Source of the DNA: an uncultured Pseudomonadota bacterium
GTDB lineage: Bacteria; Pseudomonadota; Gammaproteobacteria; CAJXQU01
Assembly (NCBI GenBank): GCA_913058255.1
Contig: CAJXQU010000009.1
Location: 1 to 64,000 of the forward strand
DNA length: 64,000 bases
Direction: 5' to 3'
Shown here in pieces: positions 20,002 to 29,474 of the stretch. The position numbers were made by a program, and so were the translations under genes. The stretch's first letter is position 1. Each line of letters starts with the position of its first letter. A model generated the notes under the pieces. It was not told the origin of the DNA, searched no databases, and was given only the letters and a program-made list of their open reading frames with translations.

Positions 20002-20015
20002 AAGTATTTTCTTTT

Positions 20016-21005
20016 TTATAACTCAAATGGAAAAATGACCTTCCAGTCTTTTTTCATATCAATCACTGTCCAGTTGTTATTATTGGCTTGAGTTAGTCCT
20101 TTATCAAGTCTACCGACGTTGGAATGTTTGTCATATGCCCACTCTCTATCAACATCTGTATGGTGTAAATACAGCATAAAACGTGATCCTTTACCTGATG
20201 CCGTCCACTGCATCATTTCTAAATCACCATCGGAATTACCGACGGACATAACAGGTTTACGACCAATGAATTTATTAATACTGAGTGCTTTTCCTTCGTG
20301 GTCGTTATTGAATTCTAGCTCAGGAAGACGGGTGATCGTTGTCTGGCCGTTTTCATAACTGAAATGAGTTTTTAATGTGCTACCTATAATGCGGTCTTTA
20401 GGGATACCGTAGACCTGTTCTGCCCAAGCACGTATAAACTCTATACTGCCGCCTGACACGATAAAGATTTTAAAATGATTGACACGCAAGTAATCTAATA
20501 GCTCCAGCATAGGTTGGTAGACTAATTGGGTAAACGGTTTCTTTAGAACAGGGTGTTGTGCTGTAGATAGCCACGTATTCACAAGTTGTTCAAATTCATT
20601 AGTATTCGTTTGGCTATGTGCGCTGAATACTAAATGCATCAAATCCTCTGCGTTGAATTGTGCGATCTTTTGAGTGTCATTCTCAATGACTGCCTGGTAG
20701 GGATGTGTGTCTTTCCATTCTGGGTGATCATCTGCCAGTTCGCGTATACGATCCATGGCGAAGAAGAATTGAAAATACATTGGTTGTTCGCCCCAAAGTG
20801 TACCGTCATTGTCGAAAGTGACAATACGATCCTCAGTTGCAATGAAGTGTTTACTTTTAGGATCTACCGTTTTTTCTACAAACGTTATAATAGCTGACTT
20901 TGTCTGACCTTCATTCCAAGAGGGTAAAAAGTGTTGAACATCTGATGCTTTTGAGCAAGGTATCAAACAACAGAAAAGAAAAAAGAAATGGATTTTAAAC
21001 TTCAT
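20016..21005 (-). CDS. Secreted HAD-family hydrolase
   Basis: Signal peptide; IVTFDNDGTLWGEQP; IFIVSGGSIEFIRA; VGNSDGDLEMM. Confidence 0.85.
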   Translation of the reverse strand: MKFKIHFFFLFCCLIPCSKASDVQHFLPSWNEGQTKSAIITFVEKTVDPKSKHFIATEDRIVTFDNDGTLWGEQPMYFQFFFAMDRIRELADDHPEWKDTHPYQAVIENDTQKIAQFNAEDLMHLVFSAHSQTNTNEFEQLVNTWLSTAQHPVLKKPFTQLVYQPMLELLDYLRVNHFKIFIVSGGSIEFIRAWAEQVYGIPKDRIIGSTLKTHFSYENGQTTITRLPELEFNNDHEGKALSINKFIGRKPVMSVGNSDGDLEMMQWTASGKGSRFMLYLHHTDVDREWAYDKHSNVGRLDKGLTQANNNNWTVIDMKKDWKVIFPFEL

Positions 21006-21165
21006 AACGTATTCTCTAGCTATTTTGTGACGTTAGTAATGTGAAGCGTGTTGATCGAGATGCAATATGAACAATGGTGAGCGTTGTTATTACTCGCTTC
21101 TTAATGATAAACAACCCTGCCTCAGGAAATGAGACAGGGTGTATTTTCATTATGCTATAAGCACG

Positions 21166-22695
21166 TTAATTAGAAGGTGCTTTATTAAGGATTTCAAAAG
21201 CGTTATCTAACTGTATACTGTTGCTTTTTTGACTTGGTGGATATTCTTTAAACGATTGTAACAGGTTGCCAATAACTTTCCCTGCGGGGCCGGCCATATA
21301 GAGTCGTTGCTCCATCCATTCACCATAGCCTCTGGTTTTATGCATTCTTTCAAATGGATCTAACTTTAGGTTAGTAACGATAGGGCTTGACAATGATTGT
21401 TGCGGAGACATAAACCAATCCTCTTGATCTCTAAACATGAACTTCCAATCACCATACCTTACTGCATGGAATGTGGTTTCTGTGAAATAGAAAAAGTCTT
21501 TACGTTTAGTCTTGCCGTTATTTAACACTAGATCACTTTGGTCGTAGCCGTCCAGATGGTTTTTATAGGTTTTTCCGCCTACTTTCTTACCCACTAGTAG
21601 CTCATCTTTGAGTTTATCTTCACCTTGGGTGATAGAGAGGATAGTCGGTAGCCAATCTTCCATAGTCATAAATTCACCGGTAGAAACATCTTCTGGAATA
21701 TGACCTTCCCATTTAACAATAACAGGAACTCGGAATGCACCTTCCCAACCTCCGGCACCTTTTTCACCGTGGAAAGGTTGGTTACCACCATCGGGCCATG
21801 AATGGGTTGCCGCACCATTATCGGTAGCAAACATAATAAAAGTATTATCCGCAACACCTAACTCTTCTAAATGCGAAACTAGTTGGCCAACATTGTGATC
21901 TAACTCCGCCATTCCATCGGCATATTTACCGTAACCGGTTTTACCTTCGAACTCAGAAGTTTGATGTGTAGGGTAATGCATTCTAATGAAGTTATGCCAA
22001 ACGAAGAAAGGTTTGTCTTCTTGTACAGCTCTAGACATAAAATCTTTAGATTTTTCAACCACTTGTTGATCGAGTGTCCTTTGTGCTTCAGTTCCCCAGT
22101 TGCCAAGGTCTTCAATTGTTTGCCCGCCTTTTCCATCGGCTTTGGAATGAATGATTCCCCGTGTACCAATTTTCCAGGCTTCGGCTTCCTTAGGTGTTGG
22201 GTAATCATATTGCTCTGGATATTGCGCGGCATTCAAGTGATACAAAATGCCATAAAACTCATCAAAGCCGTGATTCGTTGGTAAAAACTCATCTCTATCA
22301 CCGAAATGATTTTTACCAAATTGACCGGTTGCATAGCCATGGGGTTTAAGTAATTCAGCAATCGTTGGATCTGTACTTTGAATTCCTTCAGCTGCACCTG
22401 GTAAGCCGACTGTACTTAGCCCCGTTCTCATCGGATATTGCCCTAAAAGAAATGCGGCTCTTCCTGCAGTGCAAGACGCTTGTGCATAATGATCCATAAA
22501 CATCATGCCTTTCTTAGCAAGTTTATCAATATTAGGTGTAGTGCCGCCCATCATGCCACGATGATAAGCACTAATATTCCACATACCAACATCATCTCCC
22601 CAAATAATTAAAATATTTGGTTTTTTATCTTCAGCGTGAGCTGTACTCGATAATAATATAAATAATAAGCTAAAAGCTTTAATGAACTTTTGCAT
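21166..22695 (-). CDS. Secreted arylsulfatase
   Basis: Signal peptide; PNILIIWGDDVG; ASCTAGRAAFLLGQYPMRTGL; FATDNGA. Confidence 0.94.
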   Translation of the reverse strand: MQKFIKAFSLLFILLSSTAHAEDKKPNILIIWGDDVGMWNISAYHRGMMGGTTPNIDKLAKKGMMFMDHYAQASCTAGRAAFLLGQYPMRTGLSTVGLPGAAEGIQSTDPTIAELLKPHGYATGQFGKNHFGDRDEFLPTNHGFDEFYGILYHLNAAQYPEQYDYPTPKEAEAWKIGTRGIIHSKADGKGGQTIEDLGNWGTEAQRTLDQQVVEKSKDFMSRAVQEDKPFFVWHNFIRMHYPTHQTSEFEGKTGYGKYADGMAELDHNVGQLVSHLEELGVADNTFIMFATDNGAATHSWPDGGNQPFHGEKGAGGWEGAFRVPVIVKWEGHIPEDVSTGEFMTMEDWLPTILSITQGEDKLKDELLVGKKVGGKTYKNHLDGYDQSDLVLNNGKTKRKDFFYFTETTFHAVRYGDWKFMFRDQEDWFMSPQQSLSSPIVTNLKLDPFERMHKTRGYGEWMEQRLYMAGPAGKVIGNLLQSFKEYPPSQKSNSIQLDNAFEILNKAPSN

Positions 22696-22733
22696 TCTTA
22701 ATTCCCCTCTTGGTAGTTTTTATAAAAATAGGT

Positions 22734-23543
22734 TTACTTAGAAAACTGCATATTTACTGCGAAATAGATCTGCCATTTAGGTTGGCCAGGACCTTTATCA
22801 AAAATAGAATACTGCGGTTCAACAAAAAAATTGAAAACCGTTTTATTCTTTTGAATCACTTTTCCTAAACGAAGGCCTACTGGTATGCTGTAACTATCAT
22901 TTTTAAAGTTGTATCCCCAAAGAGGCGCCATACCTGTATACCAACCTTTCTCAAGTTGATATACAAGAAAAGGTTGAAGAGCTGCTAGTGATACACGATC
23001 ACGCCCATTTGTATCTCCAACACCAGCGCGATAGGTTAATAAATAACCATATTGAAATTTTTCAGAACGCGCATTGAAGTAAACATTCGCCAACCCCAGC
23101 TGTAATTGTTCAGCCCCTAGCCGATCATCTGTCGCGGTGGGCAAAACCACTTGTGGCCCGATACCAAAACTAATTTTCGGATCACCTGTTTTAAAAAGGT
23201 AAGAAGCAAAAATATCAAAATCACCTATGCCCGTCTCTCTAGTTCCATCAGTATTAACAGGTAAACTATTAATCGGTAATGATGCTCGTGCTAACCAATT
23301 CGTTTTGCCAATACTGACAGGCTTGCCGTAGCGTAATACAAATTGATTTCCTTTTTGGTTACTCTCGGTGAACTTACCGATGTAATAATTTTGAATATTA
23401 AACGAGGTTGTTTCTGCTAGCGGATTGTTTGCATCTGAAGTTGTATTTGTTGCTTCAAAATCATCCTGAGCCTGCGCCGTCTGACTAGATATGCCAAGCG
23501 ACATAACAGCGATAATAGATGTTGCGATTCTCTTGTAAACCAT
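22734..23543 (-). CDS. Outer membrane beta-barrel protein / transporter-like
   Basis: Signal peptide AQAQ; alternating beta strands; SIGKTNWLARASLPIN, GIGDFDIFASYLFKTGDPKISFGIGPQVVLPTAT. Confidence 0.7.
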   Translation of the reverse strand: MVYKRIATSIIAVMSLGISSQTAQAQDDFEATNTTSDANNPLAETTSFNIQNYYIGKFTESNQKGNQFVLRYGKPVSIGKTNWLARASLPINSLPVNTDGTRETGIGDFDIFASYLFKTGDPKISFGIGPQVVLPTATDDRLGAEQLQLGLANVYFNARSEKFQYGYLLTYRAGVGDTNGRDRVSLAALQPFLVYQLEKGWYTGMAPLWGYNFKNDSYSIPVGLRLGKVIQKNKTVFNFFVEPQYSIFDKGPGQPKWQIYFAVNMQFSK

Positions 23544-24692
23544 AATCCCCCCGGTGGTTTTTATAATTAGATGTTAAAAATCATCTTAGGTTACCTCAAC
23601 TTAATTATCAAGGAGCTTTAGTTAATTTAGTAAAAGATCAAAAGTTGAATTTTATTTAAGCTATTTTTTTATTCCAGCTACTCTCTGTATGGGCATTATG
23701 TAAAGCACAACCGAAATAAAAATGAAGGATGCAAGTATTTGTGCTATTACAAATAAATGGTTTTAACAGGAGAGTTCGAGTCGTAAGTGAATCACCTTTC
23801 AGGTGTTCTGAAGTTCAGATATTTCATGGGGCTATCATGGTGGTTTTTCATAATGACGCCAATGAAGTTTTACTCAAGATTATCGATGTTGAACTTCTTA
23901 ATCGGATACTGCCGAAATGGCCATTGGCATTCTCGATAGTATTTTTTGTAGAATTTAATAAGGCTTGCAAAAATAGGCAGTCGTTTTTATCTTCTCACTT
24001 ATTTTTTTGTGGTGGTGAAAAACTCCAGATTACTATGAAAGATCAAGTTTTGTATCGTACCGGATAATCGCAGATTTGAGGCTCTCGCAAGGTAAGAGCA
24101 TTGTTTTTCGTGTAGGGACACAGAATTAATTTAGCTTCTCAGTGATCAAGGTGAGTGCGTTACTTAAGTAGGTGTTTATAGAATTTTAATCTAAAATTTT
24201 TAAGACTAAAAGTCGGTGCAAGATTTTATGGCTGATGATTTTAAATGTCTCTATCTTCGTGCTAGGCAGTCGATTTTTTAGTAATTTCTTGAACTGAATA
24301 GTCTTTTCGTAAGTAAAGAGATAAAGTGCTTTTCGGTTCAGATACATTGTAAATGTAGGTATTACTTTTTCATAACACAACTTCGAATAGCTGTTGTTAG
24401 TTTAATTAAGAGTTTGTTTTTTAGATTTTTTCCCGATCGGCCAGAGACAGAGGCTATTGATTTAAACCTTTGAGCTAGTGAATTAATCTTTGTATTCTTA
24501 GATAGAGAGGCATGACATGCCCCCGGCATTTCTGGTATTGATTAAAGGTGAAAATAGAGGTTTTTGGTTGCTTATTGGAGAGAGAAATACCTTGTTCGAT
24601 CAACCCTAGGGACTCCAATATTAGAGTGTTTTTTGTTGATATAGATATACTCATGTTCTCACGACAACTTCATAATTTTTCTAATTTTAGAG

Positions 24693-26360
24693 TTAGTCCA
24701 ACTTCTCCAAACAAATAATTTTATCCATCCGTTCTAGTCCTATTTTTCTATGAGTGATCATCAAAATGCTGATGTCGGGATTATCGTCAAAAATAGCATT
24801 CAGCATTTTTTTCTCAGTGATGGTATCTAGTCCTTCTCCCGGCTCGTCTAGGATTAGGATGGGTGTGTTTTTGAGTAAGGCTCTGGCGGTGGCTATACGG
24901 CGTGATTGGCCGCCTGAGAGTTTAAGGCCTGCTTCGCCGATCCATGTGTCATATCCCTGGGGCTGGCTGATGATGAAGTCGTGTATTTGTGCGGTTCGAC
25001 AGGCTTGCTCTATTTCATCATCATTCGCATTGTTATTCGCTAATAGTAAGTTCCTTTTGATTGTGCTGTTAAATAGTAGGGTTTGTTGACTGACGACGCT
25101 GAAATATTGACGACTGTCGTCACTGTGGAAATGTTCGAGAGAGTGGCCGCCGAGTGTTATTTCTCCGCTTGTTATTGGCCAGAGTCTTAGTAGTAAATGC
25201 ATAACGCTGGTTTTGCCGGCGCCACTTTCACCGATGATAGCTAACTTGTTACCTTGAGGAAGTTTAAAGTTGAGCGAACTGAGAACATTCCCTTGCTTTT
25301 CATCGTAGTGAAAGCTGACTTGCTTAAACTCGATATCAAAATTTTCTGGTTTAGGTGAGGCAGTTTTAGGTTCTTTGATCAGTGGTTTTTTGTCGACGAT
25401 TTCAAAAATACGTTTGGCTGATTTCAATGTTTCAGGCAATAATTGCAGTGCTAAGGGCAGGGGAGCAATGGCCTCGAAACTCGCGAGTGCAAATAGCGCC
25501 AACATAGGGATGTTTGCAGCGGAAATTTGTTGTTCTTTAAGTAGTGGGATGCTCAGAAGCAGCATGCTCCACATTGCTAGGTTTGCGCAGAACAACATGG
25601 CTGCCTGGGAGATACCGTATAAACTGGCTTGTTTTTCCTGATCCTGTAACAGGTCCTCAGTTAATTGGGATATTTTGCCCGCTTGTGTGTCTGCAGCTCC
25701 GTAGATCAGCAGTTCCCCCATACCTTGTACGCTGTCTGAGGTGGTTACTCGTAGATCGCTTTTGCATGTGATCAATCGTTCACCACTGTGTTTGGCTTGT
25801 CTGTTGATCAGAATAGGGACTAACACACCGGCAATAAATAATAGTGACATTTCTACAAGTAAAAGTATGTCGTTGTATTGGTGCAGGAATAAGGCAAAGA
25901 ACACACATGCGATGATGGCGACGATAATCGGCGCTAGGATCCGTAAATAGAAATTTTCGAGGTGATCAATATCAGCTCTAATTCGGCTAAGAAGATCGCC
26001 GCTGTGATAGTGCTGTAAAACAGCTGGGGCTAGTGGTTCTAAGTGTTGATAAAACCAGACTCGTAGGGACGCCAGTAATCTAAATGTGGCCTCGTGAGTG
26101 ACTAACCTTTCAGCATAACGTCCCGCCGTGCGTGTTATGGCAAAACCTCGAATAGCAGCGGCTGGTGTAAAGTAGTTCACCTCTGTCGTGCCGGCGGCTC
26201 CGGCAATTGCCATCATAGTAATAAACCAACCTGCTAATGCAAGTAGACTGACATTGGCCAGAATCGTCATTAATGACAAGCACACTCCTAACAGCATCCA
26301 TGCCCAATAGGGTCGAAACAACTTCAGAAGTCTGCATAATATATTTATGTTATTTATCAT
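24693..26360 (-). CDS. cydC: Cytochrome bd biogenesis ABC transporter subunit CydC
   Basis: ABC exporter fold, GESGAGKTSVMHLLLRL, LSGGQSRRIATARALLKNTPILILDEP; overlaps cydD, downstream of cydABX. Confidence 0.92.
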   Translation of the reverse strand: MINNINILCRLLKLFRPYWAWMLLGVCLSLMTILANVSLLALAGWFITMMAIAGAAGTTEVNYFTPAAAIRGFAITRTAGRYAERLVTHEATFRLLASLRVWFYQHLEPLAPAVLQHYHSGDLLSRIRADIDHLENFYLRILAPIIVAIIACVFFALFLHQYNDILLLVEMSLLFIAGVLVPILINRQAKHSGERLITCKSDLRVTTSDSVQGMGELLIYGAADTQAGKISQLTEDLLQDQEKQASLYGISQAAMLFCANLAMWSMLLLSIPLLKEQQISAANIPMLALFALASFEAIAPLPLALQLLPETLKSAKRIFEIVDKKPLIKEPKTASPKPENFDIEFKQVSFHYDEKQGNVLSSLNFKLPQGNKLAIIGESGAGKTSVMHLLLRLWPITSGEITLGGHSLEHFHSDDSRQYFSVVSQQTLLFNSTIKRNLLLANNNANDDEIEQACRTAQIHDFIISQPQGYDTWIGEAGLKLSGGQSRRIATARALLKNTPILILDEPGEGLDTITEKKMLNAIFDDNPDISILMITHRKIGLERMDKIICLEKLD

Positions 26361-28096
26361 AATGATGACTGATAAATATCATGTGAAATATCACTATAAA
26401 GTCCCGGTTCTTCAAGTAGTTCCTTATGTGTGCCTGTTTGTGTTACTTGACCTTTATCCATCACCAAAATTTGATCGGCTTTCTCTACGGTTTTTAGTCG
26501 GTGAGCGATCATAATAAGAGTTTTATTTTGACCAAGCTGGTCTAAGCTTTGTTGGATCAACTGCTCACTTTCAGCATCTAAATTTGCCGTCGCTTCGTCT
26601 AATAGGATAATCGGTGCATCTTTTAGGAAAGCGCGGGCTAGGGCAATGCGTTGTATTTGTCCGCCTGATAGGCCTTGACCTCGCTCGCCGATCAATGTGT
26701 TATAGGCTTCAGGCAGGTTTTGAATGTATTGATCAATATGTGCGAGCTTCGCTGCTGTTCTGATTTTTTCTTCACTCGCTTCAGGCATGCCTAAAGCAAT
26801 GTTTTCTCGAATACTACCGTGAAATAAATAGGGGTTCTGTGGTACCCAAGCAATATGTTTTCGCCAGTCTTCTAATTTGAGCTGGTTGAGGTTGTGATCA
26901 TTTATTTTGATCTCACCACTGGTGGGAGAGATGAAGCCAGCTAACAGTCTGATGATGGTCGTTTTACCAGCGCCACTCTTGCCGACTAGCGCGGTTCGGC
27001 TTCCTGCTGGGATAGATAGCTTGAGAGGCTGTAAGGCTATGCCTCGATTATCATAGGCATAGCTGACCTGATCAAATTGAATATTTATCGGCTTGTTTGT
27101 GGCGATTAATGATTTGTCGTTATTAGCGAGAGCATGTGCAGGGATAGGTTTCGCGAGAATATCCAGCATTTTTTCAGCCGCACCGATGGCTTCCAGTCGG
27201 GCGTGATAATGTGTGCCCATATTACGTAGTGGTAAGTAGAACTCGGGAGCGAGTAATAGCGCAAAGAAGCCATAAAAGAAGTCTATTTCACCATAAAGTA
27301 GCCTGAAACCGACTAAGACAGCAACAATTGCAATACTAACACTGGCAAGAAATTCTAAAACTAGTGATGAAAGAAAGGCCACGCGTAATACTGACATGGT
27401 TGATTGTCGGTATTCTGTGGAGATCCGCCGGATCGTTTCAATTTCACGCTGGCTGGCGTTAAATATTTTTAAGGTGCTTAGCCCCTGAATCATATCTAAA
27501 AAATGAGCACTCATACGCGCCATTTCTCGCCACTGTTTCTTGTTTAGTCGCTCAGTGCCCTTACCGATCAAGATCATGAAAAATGGGATTAAGGGAGCCG
27601 TTACTAGCAGTACTAGTCCTGAGATCCAGTCGATAGGAAAGACAAATATCAAAATAGAAAGTGGAATCAAAACGACTAATGACATGGTTGGTAGGTAGCG
27701 TGCGTAATAACCTTCGAGTGCTTCAACGCCATCGATCAATGTGTTGATCAGTTCACCGCTTCTTTCACCATCCGTTGCGATGGGCCCGAGAGATAGAATA
27801 TGCTGGTGTAGTGTTTGGCGTAAGTTACGCTTTATTTCAGCGGCGGCCTTAAAGGCGATGATTTCAGCGGCCCAGCTGAGGATTGCACGCAGTGAAAAAA
27901 CTCCGAGCATGCTCAACAACCAAACGTATACATCATCCAATGCTGCTTTTTCAAAGATGACGGCATTGATTATATTGGCAAGTAGCCATGCTTGTAGGAT
28001 GAGTAAAAATCCAGCGCTGAGCCCCAAACCGATCGCGAGTGAAAGGTAGTGTCCGGTGAGGTATTTTTGTGACTTGAGAAAGTCAGATATGCTCAT
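26357..28096 (-). CDS. cydD: Cytochrome bd biogenesis ABC transporter subunit CydD
   Basis: VGKSGAGKTTIIRLLAGF, LSGGQIQRIALARAFLKDAPIILLDEATANLD; gene order. Confidence 0.93.
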   Translation of the reverse strand: MSISDFLKSQKYLTGHYLSLAIGLGLSAGFLLILQAWLLANIINAVIFEKAALDDVYVWLLSMLGVFSLRAILSWAAEIIAFKAAAEIKRNLRQTLHQHILSLGPIATDGERSGELINTLIDGVEALEGYYARYLPTMSLVVLIPLSILIFVFPIDWISGLVLLVTAPLIPFFMILIGKGTERLNKKQWREMARMSAHFLDMIQGLSTLKIFNASQREIETIRRISTEYRQSTMSVLRVAFLSSLVLEFLASVSIAIVAVLVGFRLLYGEIDFFYGFFALLLAPEFYLPLRNMGTHYHARLEAIGAAEKMLDILAKPIPAHALANNDKSLIATNKPINIQFDQVSYAYDNRGIALQPLKLSIPAGSRTALVGKSGAGKTTIIRLLAGFISPTSGEIKINDHNLNQLKLEDWRKHIAWVPQNPYLFHGSIRENIALGMPEASEEKIRTAAKLAHIDQYIQNLPEAYNTLIGERGQGLSGGQIQRIALARAFLKDAPIILLDEATANLDAESEQLIQQSLDQLGQNKTLIMIAHRLKTVEKADQILVMDKGQVTQTGTHKELLEEPGLYSDISHDIYQSSL

Positions 28097-28184
28097 TGTG
28101 GCTCAGCTGTGCAGATTTAAGAATGAACGATGTGCTCCATACAATCGGGTAAACGATATTAAAAAATCAAGCATTCTTCAATGC

Positions 28185-28289
28185 TTACTCGTCTTCTTCT
28201 TCTAGCCCATTTAGCTCAAGCCACATGACATTAATGATGCCGAATGCACAGGCCAGTAAAACTCCAAGTATCCATGCAAAATACCACAT
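28185..28289 (-). CDS. cydX: Cytochrome bd subunit CydX (34 aa, absent from supplied ORF track)
   Basis: Translation MWYFAWILGVLLACAFGIINVMWLELNGLEEEDE; RBS GGAGAA; directly downstream of cydB. Confidence 0.95.
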   Translation of the reverse strand: MWYFAWILGVLLACAFGIINVMWLELNGLEEEDE

Positions 28290-28315
28290 GTTAGTTCTCC
28301 TTAATGGGTTGGTAA

Positions 28316-29461
28316 TTAATAAAGTGAATGATCATTTTCGCGGATGCTCTCAGGCGTATGCTTGCCCCACATTATTTTATAACACCAGCTTGTATAAGCC
28401 AAAATGATCGGTATGAAAACAAGTGATACCCAAAACATGATGTGTAAGGTTAGCTCACTAGAAGTTGCATCCCATAAAGTTAGGCTATGGTTTGGGTTCA
28501 GGCTTGATGGAAAGATAAACGGGAATAGCGAGAAACCGGCGGTGAGAATGATGCCTATCAAACTCGTACATGATCCAAAAAATGCCAATATTGGTCTTGC
28601 AGCTTTACCCATGATCAGGGCTGTTATGGCGCCGGCAAAACCCAGTAGAGGCGCGATGATAAACAAGGGATAGTTTGAATAGTTTTGCAACCAGCTTGAT
28701 TCACCCACCGTGACGGTTTTATTAAGAGGGTTGCTAGCTGCGGAGAGATCCAATTGGCCTTGAATAGCATAGCCATCAATACCAAGCCAGATCCAGAGAC
28801 CTTCTATAGCGAATAAAGCGATCACGGCAGTAGCTGCTATTTTTAAAAACCTTCTAGAACGCTCATAAACCGCGCCATCTGATCGAAGCATTAGATAACT
28901 AGCACCTTGCATCATAAACATGGCGATCGCTAATAGGCCAGACAGGATGGCAAAAGGATGTAGCAATTGGAAAAAGCTGGTATCTAATGACGATCGTAGG
29001 AGTTCATCGAATTCAAAACCAATGCCTAGAAATAGATTTCCCATGCCGACACCGAAGATCAGTGGAGGTATGACGCCGGGAACAAATAAAGCCCAATCCC
29101 AGAAATTACGCCAGCTTTGGTTCGGTAGCTTAGATCGATAATCGAAACCAACAGGTCGTAGAAATAATGAGAATAATAAGATCAATAGTGCTAAATACAT
29201 TGCCGAGAATGCGGTCGCATAGAGAGTTGGCCATGCGGCGAATAGGGCGCCAGCAGCTAAGATTAACCAAACTTGATTCCCATCCCAATGCGGTGCTATC
29301 GCATTGATCGCAACCCGTCGCTCTTCATCTGTTTTACCAACAAACGGCAGGATCATGGCGACTCCCATATCAAAACCTTCTGTGAGTGCAAAACCGATCC
29401 ACAGGACACCAATGATGATCCACCAAGCCAGCCTTAAAAATTCGTAATCTAAAAATTCCAT
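28316..29461 (-). CDS. cydB: Cytochrome bd ubiquinol oxidase subunit II
   Basis: MEFLDYEFLRLAWWIIIGVLWIGFALTEGFDMGVAMILPF; the ORF-track start at 29566 is over-extended. Confidence 0.95.
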   Translation of the reverse strand: MEFLDYEFLRLAWWIIIGVLWIGFALTEGFDMGVAMILPFVGKTDEERRVAINAIAPHWDGNQVWLILAAGALFAAWPTLYATAFSAMYLALLILLFSLFLRPVGFDYRSKLPNQSWRNFWDWALFVPGVIPPLIFGVGMGNLFLGIGFEFDELLRSSLDTSFFQLLHPFAILSGLLAIAMFMMQGASYLMLRSDGAVYERSRRFLKIAATAVIALFAIEGLWIWLGIDGYAIQGQLDLSAASNPLNKTVTVGESSWLQNYSNYPLFIIAPLLGFAGAITALIMGKAARPILAFFGSCTSLIGIILTAGFSLFPFIFPSSLNPNHSLTLWDATSSELTLHIMFWVSLVFIPIILAYTSWCYKIMWGKHTPESIRENDHSLY

Positions 29462-29474
29462 GACTAAAAACCTC

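Noticed and set aside
23729-24067. 112-aa plus-strand ORF in the long gap between the sulfatase cassette and cydC
   Set aside because: No recognisable domain, no convincing RBS and low-complexity composition; kept out for lack of support
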